The translations under genes and the position numbers were made by a program. From positions 965,882 to 1,029,881 of the forward strand of contig MNCI01004872.1 of assembly GCA_015680685.1 (NCBI GenBank): a stretch of DNA of 64,000 nucleotides, written 5' to 3'. The DNA is from Gnetum montanum. Its lineage: Eukaryota > Streptophyta > Gnetopsida > Gnetales > Gnetaceae. The notes beneath the pieces were generated by a model, which made no database searches, was not told where the DNA came from, and saw only the letters and a list, made by a program, of their open reading frames with translations. Positions 20,972-31,842 of the stretch are shown here, one piece after another; the first letter of the stretch is position 1; each line of letters opens with the position of its first letter.

Positions 20972-23940
20972 GATCATCGTGGGATGTACTTTCTAATTGT
21001 GAAATTACATGAAACAATGGCATGCATGAAAACAAGGTACATAAAGAGTGTATCATAAAGGGTAGTAGTCAAGGTAGTGGTAGATAGACATGCACATACA
21101 GTGGAGGGTGTAGAGGTAAGAAAAGACACTGGCAACATAATGTATAAGAGAAGACAAAGGTGAATAAGTGTTTGATTATTTCCTAAGTAGCACAACAACA
21201 TGATTGATATTTTGAGAATGAGGAAGGATTGGCATAGCCTACGCTTATCTTGTATGATCTAATCATGCAAGTTTATAGTTGGGTGTAATGCTGGTGCATG
21301 GTTAGTGAATTTTTCTTCATTATAATATTCCATTCTTTAAACCTAAATTATTAAAAGGATCATGTGGTTATGAGAATGATATTTAAATAACTTATAAGTT
21401 GTGAGCTTAATTTCAAATCTTAAAATTAAAATTAAAATTAATTTTAATTTTATTAAGACATATTTTATAAGAAAATTTAAACCTTGACATCTCCCAAACC
21501 TTAAGTTTAATTGAGGTGAAATTAGTACTATGATAATTATCTCAATGAACATTATGCATCGGACATAGTTTTAAGGCTCAAAAACTAAGTTAAATTTTCA
21601 TCGAATCATGGCAATGACCTATTGAAAGTAGGATTCAAAATAGCCTATTTCACTGTATCATGGCTATGACTTATTGAAAGTAGGGTTCTAAGGATTATGA
21701 AACTTAATTTGCCTAGATCTATGTGAAGAGGTCAAGAGCATGTAATAGATTATTATTGACTAATGAATATCATTTTTTCTACTAATCCCTTACTCATAAC
21801 CTTGACTAGTTAACTAGAGGAAAATAGTAGTTTATTTGATTTCCTTAAAGTAATTTAATAAACTATAGTAATGACTTTTTTTGGCTTCTTCAAGTATTGG
21901 AAATCTAAAAATAGTATGAAATATTGATTTTACTACTTAATTAAGGTTTGAATATTTAGAAAAATCAAGATCCATAGAAAGAAAAAATTCTAGAAGACTT
22001 TAACTATGGGTTACTAGTCTCGTGAAAGGAAGATAAAGATTATCTTAGAAAACTAAACATAAAATCTAACATTATTATGAGATGAATAAGAGTTTCTTAA
22101 ACTGATGCTACTCTTATTTTTATTAGAATCTCCTATGATTGATATATCTTATTGATGTATAATAGGATCTCATTAAAGTCTGGACAATGATATTCATAGA
22201 TTTCAATGAGGAGGCATCTTCTTCATTGTCATAATTTATCTTGGACATGATGTGCATTTCATAATGATTCATAAATCACATTGAATAATGGTTTATGTTA
22301 CGACATTAGATTGTAGCTAGTCCTTGATTTTGATTGGAGAAGTCAATGGAAAGCCATCTTCTTCATTTGCATAATTAATCTTGGATATGATGCAAATTTG
22401 ACAATGGCTCATGAATCACCTGAAATTATGGTTTATTGTTTATCATTGGATCGTAGCTAGTCCTTAATTATGATTAGGCTTGGATCATAGATTACTCTAA
22501 TACCAATTATGATATCTCATTGTATAATGTCATGTTAAATGTCAAATATTTGTAACATTTAACATTAAACATAATAAATATCTTAGGTCAAAACACCAAA
22601 GGTCATCTTAAGAGACAGGCTCATTATTACATCATACCCTTTCAAGTCTTCTTATAATAATTACATCATTTTTTACATAAAAACATAATATGATTATGGA
22701 ATTGTATCATTTGAAAATGGGAACATGAAAAGTACCATTATAGATACTTAGAAAGCATTGTTAAGCTTGGTTTTCAAGCCTTGTAGTTTTGTGTTATTAA
22801 AATTTGTGCATTATTATCTTTGTCTTAATCCTTATGTCATTAAGATGATGATATTATAGATTCAAAAAAGGTAGAGGAAATACTATTTTAAGATTTTGAT
22901 TTATTGGGACCAATGATGACGTATTTTATTTTATTTAGCTTAAATCCATGTTTACTAAATGCATGATTTTATTTTAAAGGTCTTGTATTCTTGATTTATT
23001 TTAACTAGTGTGTTAATGATTATTTTGTAGTTTTAGTTATTTTCTTACCTTATTTATAACATTGGTTATTATTACATCAATTCTAAAGGATTTTTATTTA
23101 AAATTTATGAAATTAAGAGTCATGATTAACTTATGCATCAGTGCTATAGGTCATGATCTACCATCATAAATCATGATAAGGATTAGGGATAAATCACCAT
23201 GGGTTATTGTGATGTCATGGTAAGTTTCCCATTAGTTGTGGTTAGGTTTTCCATGGATTATGATCTAAGTAAAAGAACTTGTAGGAAGGTTTTCATGAAA
23301 ATTTCCAATTTAGTCCATTTAAGCTCTCCATATTAGTATATTCTTTGTAAAATATGCTATAATCATGCATGAAATGAATTTTGAATTAATCTAGTTTCAT
23401 GAAACATTAATGTATATTGAACTCATTTTTTATTTTGATTTAATGGACATCATACATTACCTTTGTATAGTACCGAGTCACATTTCAAATGCCTTCACAA
23501 AAATGCTACACAAAGAAATCAATTAATCAATATAAAATAATGGTAGCAAAGAAAAAATAAAGATTATAAAATACTAAGAAAATAAACAAAAGAAAAATAA
23601 AGGTAATATACCATAATTCAAAAACTAAGAAAACAAAGAAAGAAACATAAGTACAAATACATTTTTAAAAACAAAAGAAAAAAACAAACAAAATGAACAA
23701 AAGCAAGATAGGGTATGAAAGAAAGAAAGATGAAATAGAAAAAATAAAAGAAAAAGAAGATAGTGCTAATGCTGAGGACATTGATAGTATCCTATATTAA
23801 ACCATCCAAAGCACAAATCCATACAAACAAGCTATGCAACAAACTAATCAAAGTACGCATAACTCTACAAAAATTCTATTCCTGTATATGTGCTAACTAC
23901 TTATCTAATAAATCAATAAGCCTCCTATATGCTACCTAAT
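20972..23940. other. Unassigned AT-rich DNA (E2 LTR remainder, then unknown)
   Basis: The first few hundred bases should be the rest of the E2 3' LTR displaced by E3 (inference from nesting; no second copy exists to prove it). After that I recognise no gene. Notable: a tandem duplication of about 140 bases at 22215-22480, a primer-site-like TACCAATTATGATATC at about 22500 on the minus strand, and an A/G-rich low-complexity tract at about 23500-23765. Confidence 0.45.
22215..22480. repeat. ~140-bp tandem duplication
   Basis: CATCTTCTTCATT...TAGCTAGTCCTT occurs twice, starting at 22215 and 22355, with moderate divergence. Confidence 0.7.
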
Positions 23941-24082
23941 TGATGAGTAGCAAGGTACCCCTCCATCCAACCATACAAATCACAAAGTGTTCAAGCATTA
24001 TCTAGTTAAATTTTGTGGACTTTATAGTTTCCAGTGCACTAGTCTTCTAGGAAGTAAATCTTTCCCTAAGGTCATTCATTGT
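23941..24082 (-). repeat. E4 3' LTR, distal part
   Basis: Matches the left end of the 5' LTR (48881-49020): TGATGAGTRGYRAGGTACCCCT, then TCTAGTTAAATTTTGTGGAC. Interrupted by E5 after ATTGT (24078-24082). Confidence 0.9.
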
Positions 24083-25002
24083 TGATGAGTGGCGAGGTAC
24101 CCCTACACTTAACCATACGAATATGAGTGTTTCATGCATGATCTGGTCAAACTTTGCAGACGATCTAGTTGTGGTATCTAGATAGTTACTCACTAATCAC
24201 AGTTCGCTATCTTCCCACCTGGACTAGTATTTGCTTTATCATGTATGGTTTAATCTAGATTGAGGTGTATGATGTGTTTTCTAACCTAATGCTACTCCTG
24301 GAGGCAATGGAAAATAATCTTTAATTAAGATAGGAGGGAAACGGGAGAGAGAGAGCTATACTAAGAGGAGATAGGAAGAGAGAATCTAAGCTAGCCTAAG
24401 TGCAATGAGCATCTGTTCCATAATCATCTGTACACATCTTAGGCCTTGTGCATGACTACCACTGGGATTACCAAGCAGATGGCCCAAGTACGCTACTGGG
24501 ATGCCAAGTAGTCACACGTAGATTCTCATGATCAAGTTGTACTCATTTCATGTTTAATGACAATAACAATTAAGTAATTAAACTAAGTGAATGCTACAAT
24601 GATGAAGTAATCTCGATCTTTACTTTCGGTCATGTGCATGTCCAAGTACATCACACTCAAATAAAGGATGCTGTACAATTACAATCATCACACTGTGGGC
24701 ATGCACTGGGAGAAAGGGTTGAGAGGAAAAACTGACAAAAAGATCCTACTCTAACACTAATTTCTAACTTCTAAAAATTGACTCTTCCCATGTGCCTACA
24801 TGTGTATTTATGGGCCCACATAGGAACCATGATATTATGTACCCGATATCACTTGTGAGGTCCTGATATCGTGTACCCAATAATGGGGGTTCAATATTAG
24901 GACCTATCAAACCTAGTATCTTGTACCTGATATTAGGGGTTTGATAACAAGGGTCCGATAATAGGGGTCTAATAACAAGACTTAACAAACCATGACTCAT
25001 CA
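24083..25002 (-). repeat. E5 3' LTR
   Basis: TGATGAG to CTCATCA, parallel to 29113-30032. Minus-strand TATA box in CCATAAATACACATG at about 24801-24815. Several GATATC/GATATT motifs at 24831-24900. The polypurine tract (minus CAGTCCTGGGGTA) abuts at 25003-25015. Confidence 0.92.
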
Positions 25003-25015
25003 TACCCCAGGACTG

Positions 25016-25596
25016 AATAACAACTTGTCCTTGAGTTAAAGAAAGTGAGGAATAAGTTCAATTGATTACATAGTGGATAGGTATGGGATTATTGACTGAC
25101 TAGGAATTTATCCATGCTGTAGTGGAGAATTAAACAAAATTTGGACACAGACACAACGGACAGAACTTGTGGAACTCATGGGGTTCCCAGTAGTGGTGGC
25201 TCCTCCATGGGTTCCTTTCCTTTGTTCTGTGCACCAAGCTTCTACGATTAATACTATTGAAGAAGTTCTTGACATTTTTTCTCTTCTATCCATGGATTAT
25301 GAGCCATCCATGCTGATGTTCCAATGTTTGATGGAGTCAACACTTTCCATGAACAAATCAACTACAAGAACACTTGATTGGTTCCATGCTACAAATAGCT
25401 ATCATTCCTCTTCATAGGCTTGGGCCCTGACCTCTCCTCCTTTTGCTTGGATAGATTATGCAATAATAAGAGTTCCATGATGGATGCTGAATGATTGTGC
25501 CTCCTACTCTGCATGAGGTCCTTGGCCTTTGCCTCCCCCTGGTTGTTCAGTTGCACCTTGAGAAGGTCCTCCTTGTTGTCCTCTTTTAGGGGCCAT
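25016..25596 (-). pseudogene. E5 third ORF, remnant
   Basis: On the minus strand ATG at 25596 follows TGTGATTATAG. It encodes MAPKRGQQGGPSQGATEQPG and so on, a Gly/Gln/Pro-rich start like E1's MVPKCGQQEGPAQGA. Stops follow soon, and most of the ORF seen in E4 is missing. A second readable piece near the 3' end shares a Met/Glu/Arg-rich tail with E1 (ERRHLWRSH-like, about 25180-25240). Product function unknown; see E1 for the domain. Confidence 0.5.
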
Positions 25597-27002
25597 CTAT
25601 AATCACACAAAGATCAATTGTTAGTAAGCTTATTAAAATAAGTTCAATGATTTCATACCTTACTTATTGCCTTTAATAAATGTCGAATTATTTGCTTAGT
25701 GTGATTTTAGAGTTAGAAATTTTTTCAAGGAAGTGGCCCTAAAATTTTAATGTCAGACTTGATTTGTTTAGGTGATACATAAAAGGATATGTAATGGTTT
25801 TGAGAAACGTTTGATAAAATGATGATAAAGGAAAGAATAGACTTGACAATGAAGTACTCGGAGGGTATAAAATGATGTGGTGGTGTGCAATAAGTACAAA
25901 TTAAAAAATTCACACAAGTGGGTCCTCCCTAAAGCAGGTTCCAACCTATAATGCCCTTGCATCACTACACCTTAAAATGTCCGTAGGCACTAGAAGGGTT
26001 AAATGTAATCCATACCAGTTCCACAAAACACACACATGTAGATACCACCATGATGAGGTGTGAATTCAATGCTACACAAGTCATGAGTTCCAATTACATG
26101 AACAACGAGATGGGATGAATTGTAAGGGATTGCAGAGAGTAGGATACAAGGTAACTAGCCTAGGGTAAAATGAATCCTTAGTGTAAGGCATGATTAATGT
26201 GTCATTAACCCATCACTCCAAAATTAGGACCAAGTCCATTCCTTTGATTAGTGACATCGCATTGCTTCATCCAATGATGGACGACCATAAGAGCACCATA
26301 ATAGAAAGGTGTAAGATCACTTGGCATTTCATTCAAGGGAGGAGTGATTTTGCTTTGTGGCACTCATGTTTTCTTGATGAAGTATTGTTTAATCCAGAGA
26401 AGCTACCTACCTTCGGGCATGGGTGCATGTCTTTCCAGTGGGACCCCCTAGGATAGCATTATTATTATTTTTGGGTTGAGTACCTTTTGATTACTCTTAC
26501 TCCCATTTTTTGTTAGATCTACAAGGATCTTAGTACAACCTGGCTAAATGATAGCTTCCACAGATGTCACCAAAGAGAATCCACAAGTCCCCTTGATGCC
26601 ACACCTTGGCCATTCCCTCTTAGTCCATCAATTTTTTGCTCTAGGTAGAATAACATAAAATTACTTTAAGTTTTAATGATTAGGAATATCATTGTAGCCA
26701 TGGTAGAACCTCTTATTAATAGAATGGATGGATGGATTTTGTGAGCTCACTTGAGATGTCATAACATAGAACAACACCTCAACCAACAAGTCACATTAGT
26801 GTTTTATTCCTAGATGAGATTACTTATAAAAGGATAAAAAGACAAAAAGGAAAAAAAGATCAAATAATAAGTTGAAAAGTGAAAAACTGAAAAAAAAATT
26901 CAAAATTAAAGAAAATGAAAAATATTTATTAATCCTGCTTATCATTAGAGTAGGGGGTATCCCCCATAACTAAACGGTTGAGCATGGCTAGGATTAATAA
27001 AT
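25597..27002 (-). other. E5 non-coding region between gag and third ORF
   Basis: Minus-strand counterpart of E1 2373-4189. Conserved block at 25915-25975; a stretch matching E1 3000-3250 at about 26160-26460; GCTTATCATTAGAGTAGGGGG-like stretch near 26936 matches the bases after the E1 gag stop (2415-2445). No pol. Confidence 0.6.
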
Positions 27003-28965
27003 GAAGAATTGGGATCCTTGCATGTTGGAAATATTGAGATCTGATCATATTTGAACCACTGGGTGTCTTTTGATGTGGTGGTTGGAACATACCCTAAGTG
27101 GGGTTCCACACTTGGTTAGAGTAAGCATAGTGGGGAAATTTATAAGATGTAGTCAATTGATGAGTGGTTGACCAACTATGACACCTGTGAATGTAAGATG
27201 GTACACAAGGATCAACATGTCTCCCCATGTGGTGATATTCATTGGGCTACATAGTTGTTGGAGTATTACTTGGTGGCCCAAATAAAGTAACACAAGGCAT
27301 CGTAGAGGAAGATGCACCATAGTGTTGGACTTGTGCTAAGTTGGAGGATGTAGTGGGCTTAGAATTGTGTTGTCTCTTCTTACAGTCATGCCGAAAGAGG
27401 GGGTGTCTTTGATGTTGAGGAGAGTTCCCACTGCTATTGTTAGTAGAAGCACAAGTAACATTCATGGGTTGATGCTGTGGTGAAAATCCTCCTAGAATAT
27501 TTGGTGGTGATGTAGAAGGAGGTGAAGGATGAGAATGCTAAAAGTGAGGAGAAGTATAATGTACATGAGGTGGTGGTCCTGTTGGAGAGGATATGGGTTG
27601 ATAGTATTAAGGAGAATAATAATAATGTAGCGAGATAGAAGATGTTAACCTAGTTGGGGAAACAAGATGTTGAACTTGATAAGCACATAGGTTTGGATGG
27701 TATGAAGCATGTAACCAGTTTGGGGATGGCCTCCCCCATGACCGGGAATGTTGCCACTATGATTGAACACAGTATCTCTGTACAAACTCTAGATGTAACA
27801 TTCTTCCCCAATGCTCATGTAAATGTGACAAGATTGGACATTGGCCCTTGGGATGATTGTACAAGCAAATGTTGCATTGATACATATGATTAGCAGTTGA
27901 TTTCTTATTTTTTTCAACCCTTCTTTCCAATTGTATAAGGGTATTTTTTCCTATTTCTTGGGTTTCCATAACTCTATCTCTAATAATGTTGGTATATTCT
28001 CCACACTTTTGTGCATCCATTCCATCATCTTATTGATTTTTTCCTTAATTTTGTTTAATGATTGTAGTGTTGGCAAAGATGATTCCATCTCCTTGAGGTG
28101 AGTTGATTTCTCCTCTTCATAATCATGGGGCCTTGTTAATTTTTGGGCTTGTTGAGATTTTTTAGCATTCTCCCATTTAGCCATTTCTCCTTCTTCTTTT
28201 GCTACCCACTTGATAAGCTCTTGGAATTGATGGGTTCGTAGCTCATATAGTTGACCTTGGGCGTACATCCCTAGGGTCTCACTTGTTTCATTATGGAGCC
28301 CATCTATGATGTGATACATTACCCTTTCCTTGGAGAACCCATTGCATGGAAAATTTTTTAATAGTGCATAATATATTTTTAAGGCCATGTCCAAGGGTTT
28401 TTCTTATGCTTGTTTCCACTCTTGAATTTGTCTCCTCAAGGATGACACTCTTGCATAATTTTGATATCTTTCATTGAAGAGTTCTACCATTGTTAGCCAA
28501 TGTTGGATTGATTTTGGTTTTAATGACCTATACCATACTTTTTCTTGGCCAATGAGTGTCAAAGGAAAGAGCTTAAGTTTTTGCCACCCATTATCAATGT
28601 TATTCCATACATAGGCATCATGGAAGGCTTGTAGATGATGTTTTGGATCTAAATTATAGCCTCCTAAAAACTTAGGAAAGTTCTTTAAGTCAAGCTTGGG
28701 TAGACAGCTTTCCTTACGATGCCTGTAGGATATTCAAATGGCCTCTTGTATTTCCATTAGGCTTGTAGTGGCCAATAGGGGTTCATCATCACTAGGTATG
28801 TTATGCATTCATGAACTGGGATGATGTTGTCTTTGTTTATGTTCATAGGAAACCCCTACATCAGATTGGGTACTCCAAACTTCATCTTCATCATTGTATA
28901 ATTCATTGGTTCTCTAATGAATTGCCTTACTAGTTGTTGCATTGTCATAGTCTTGTGAGAGAGAA
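27003..28965 (-). pseudogene. gag: E5 gag, broken
   Basis: Counterpart of the E1 gag. In order on the minus strand: N-terminal DDEPLLATTSLMEIQEA (about 28735-28790), gag domain with HLQAFHDAYVWN-like and KLKLFPLTLIGQEKVWYRSL (about 28500-28625), EPLDMALKIYYALLKN (about 28345-28395), GMYAQGQLYELRTHQFQELI (about 28215-28275), zinc knuckle CNICLYNHPKGQC (about 27835-27875), then a Pro/Tyr-rich tail (about 27480-27640). Frameshifts near 27990 and in the tail, and stops, make it non-functional. The zinc-knuckle spacing is the same unusual x3 as in E1. Confidence 0.8.
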
Positions 28966-29091
28966 ATGGTTGTGACTTTTTGTGTGATTTAATTACAATT
29001 ATTATTATTCTTATTATTTTTCTGAAAGATATATCGTTAATACTTTGTTATAGCAATCTTGTATGATGTAACTAATCTAAATAACTAGCAC

Positions 29092-29112
29092 TGTCCTTAG
29101 CAATGGTGCCAA
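29092..29112 (-). other. E5 primer binding site
   Basis: Minus strand TTGGCACCATTGCTAAGGAC next to the LTR; tRNA-Asp type, nearly the same as E3. Confidence 0.7.
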
Positions 29113-30032
29113 TGATGAGTGGCAAGGTACCCCTACACTCAACCATATGAATATGAGCGTTTCACGCATGATCCGATTGAACTCTACAGATGGGCTAGTT
29201 GTGGTATCCAAATAGTTACTCACTGATCACAGTTCGCTATCTTCCCACATGGACTAGTATTTGCTTTATCATGTATGGTTTAGTCTAGAGTGAGGTGTAT
29301 GATGTGGTTTCTAAGCTAATGCTACTCCTGGAGGCAATGGAAAATAATCTTTAATTAAGATAGGAGGGAAAAGAGAGAGAGAGAGCTATACTAAGAGGAG
29401 ATAGGGAGAGAGAATCTAAGCTAGCCTAAGTGTGATGGGCATCTATTCCTTAATCATCTATACACATCTTAGGCCTTTTGCATGACTGCCACTGGGATTA
29501 CCAAGCGCATGGCTCGAGTATGCTACTGGGATACCAAGTAGTCACACATAGATGCTTGTGATGAAGTCGTACTCATTTTGGGTTTAATGACAATAACAAT
29601 TAAGTAATTAAACTAAGTGAATGCTACAATGATGAAGTAATCTTGATCTTTATTTCTAGTCATGTGTGTGTCCAAGTACGTCACACTTGAATAAAGGATG
29701 CTACACAATTACAATCATCACACTACAGGCATGCACTGGGAGAAAGGGTTGAGAGGAAAAATTAACAAAAAGATCCTACTCTAACACTAATTTCTAACTT
29801 CTAAAAACTGACTCTTCCCATGTTCCTACATGTGTATTTATAGGCCCACACAGAAACCATGATATCGTGTACCTGATATCGCTTGTGAGGTCATGATATT
29901 GCATACTCGATAGTGGGGATCTGATATCAAGGGTCCAATATCGGGACCTATCAGACCTAGTATCTTGTACCTGATATTAGGGGTCCGATAACAAGGGTCT
30001 AATAATAGGACCTGATAGATGATGACTCATTA
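29113..30032 (-). repeat. E5 5' LTR
   Basis: 920 bases, same length as the 3' copy; right end is CTCATTA (CTCATCA mutated). Confidence 0.92.
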
Positions 30033-30037
30033 GTTGT

Positions 30038-30804
30038 CTTCTCAATTACACTTGTGACGTACACTACTATGATTAAGTGTAATTGAGACATTTGATTAAG
30101 TGTAAAGAAGGATAAAGTAATTGGATTAACTAATTTAATTCAACTAATTAATGAGTATATAATTAGTCCTAGCATAAGCCTCTGGTCCCACTTTCTGCAC
30201 ATGTTCTGAACCCACATATCCACTGTTGGATTACCACGCGCTATGCTATTGGGGATACCAAGCAATTATGCTATTGGGATTACCAAGCAATTACATGTTA
30301 TGCTCAAAGTGGTTGTACTTATGTGTTTAATTTATCTAGCTTATCTAGCTTAATTACTTCATTACCTTAATTATTGGAAAACATTTAATAAATAAATAAA
30401 ACATTAAATGCATAAATAAAACATTTAAGCAATCCAAAATGCTATAAAGTTTATCATAAAGTTTGTCTTTATTGCCACACACATTGTAGTGCTTAGGTAC
30501 AATAATGCTTGAATAAAGATCCATACACTCAATGACTCCTATTGTGGGCACTCAGGGAAAATATTCAAACTTTCAAATGGAAAACTACAAGAGCTTTGTT
30601 ACTACTATGAAAAATTGATGCCTTAAATGAAACTAGTGAGCTCATATTTATAGATAGGAGAAAATCCCTATGTTGATGAGGCCACGTCAACGTAATAGAC
30701 TACATCAATAGGGCATCATCAATGGGGCCTAGTTGATGGGGCTATGTCGATGCAATAGACTATGTTGACGAGGCCTAGTTAATGCAAGAAACCAAGATTC
30801 ATCG
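30038..30804 (-). repeat. E4 3' LTR, proximal part
   Basis: Continues E4's 3' LTR after E5 (CTTCTCAATTACACTTGTGAC matches 49022 onward). Ends GATTCATCG, and the minus-strand polypurine tract CATGGAGGTAC abuts at 30805-30815. Minus TATA box CTATAAATATGAG at about 30641-30653. Confidence 0.9.
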
Positions 30805-31745
30805 TACCTCCATGATTGAATGAAAACCCATTCTTGATTTCTTTATAAAATTGGGAAGGTATTGAGTTGTTGATTGGTTCTCGATAAAACAAAATGAAAT
30901 AAAACAACATGAACATAATAGTATTGAGTACCTAGTGTACAAACCAACACATTACAAAAATTACAGTGTTCATGACACAAAATTAATCACCATGACATGA
31001 TTCTTTAAAATTGGACAACATGTTCTTTGATGATGTGAAGTTGGTGGAGAAGGTCAGAAAGTCCCAAGAAGTGATGTCTCTAGAGGTTTTGAAGGACCTT
31101 CACTACCTTTAGGCATGTGTGGTGGCCAAGGTGGTTGAGGATATCTTGCTATTGTTGCAACTTCAAGTGGAAGGAAAATATAATCTAACAATGCCTTCAT
31201 TTTATCTTCTTTACTCCTAGGATTGTTCACAGTCCATGTAGCTTCATCGATGTGGTTTGGGGTTGGAACATCACAAGAAGAAGGAAAAATAGTAAATAAC
31301 TCCTTAAACATTAACAAATTGGGCTACAAATTGCTTGTGCTAAATGTTGAACACTTGGAGTGTCTCTTGTAGCATCTGGTAGTCATTCATTTGTTTGACC
31401 AGGTTCTCTATGACTAAACTTTGGTCAATGAATTTTGCCTTGAGAACCTCAAGTTTAGCATTTCCCATTACAAGATTTTGCTTGGTGTCTTTATGATTCT
31501 TGAACTTAGCCTCTCATAATAAGTACGAAATAGCCACTTACTTCTCAAGTTTAGAACATGGCTATCTAGCAATCAGCATTGCTAGGTTTGTAAAGTAGAG
31601 ATTGGACAACTCCATGGAAATTTCTACCTTTTTTCGGCATCAATCCCATTAATGATGGGTTGCCACATTTCTTTGCCTTTATAGAATTATTGGAGGGCCT
31701 CATTAACGTTTACCTTTTGATGAGACGTGACTTGCACTAGGCCGC

Positions 31746-31765
31746 GATATCGCGTACGCGATATC
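31746..31765. repeat. Perfect 20-bp GATATC palindrome in S1
   Basis: GATATCGCGTACGCGATATC equals its own complement. A less perfect second unit lies at about 31796-31815. Confidence 0.9.
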
Positions 31766-31834
31766 ACGACCGCCGCGATATCGCGTCTATCCCTGTGATA
31801 TTGCGTACGCGATATCGCAGCCCGCTGCCATTTC

Positions 31835-31842
31835 TATAAATA
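31835..31842 (+). promoter_or_regulatory. TATA box in S1
   Basis: TATAAATA, same context as E1 (TTCTATAAATAAGAGGTGG). A solo LTR with promoter and poly(A) signal could still start transcripts into E4. Confidence 0.6.

Larger units (their letters stand above)
24083..30032 (-). mobile_element. E5: second gag-only Athila-like element
   Basis: 5950 bases with two LTRs of 920 bases each, inserted in the E4 3' LTR; target duplication ATTGT (24078-24082) and GTTGT (30033-30037). On the minus strand: LTR, primer site, gag, non-coding region, remnant third ORF, polypurine tract, LTR. As in E1, no pol is present, and the non-coding part resembles E1. E5 is therefore an older member of the same deletion-derived family. 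Its gag carries frameshifts. Confidence 0.9.

Noticed and set aside
22485-22513. Minus-strand primer-site-like sequence and possible LTR end (CAATGAGATATCAT, then AATTGGTATTAGAGT)
   Set aside because: Looks like an initiator-Met primer site, but I found no paired LTR or coding region next to it. Not enough to call an element.
23500-23765. A/G-rich tract that resembles a polypurine or scaffold region
   Set aside because: Plain low-complexity sequence; no LTR follows it.
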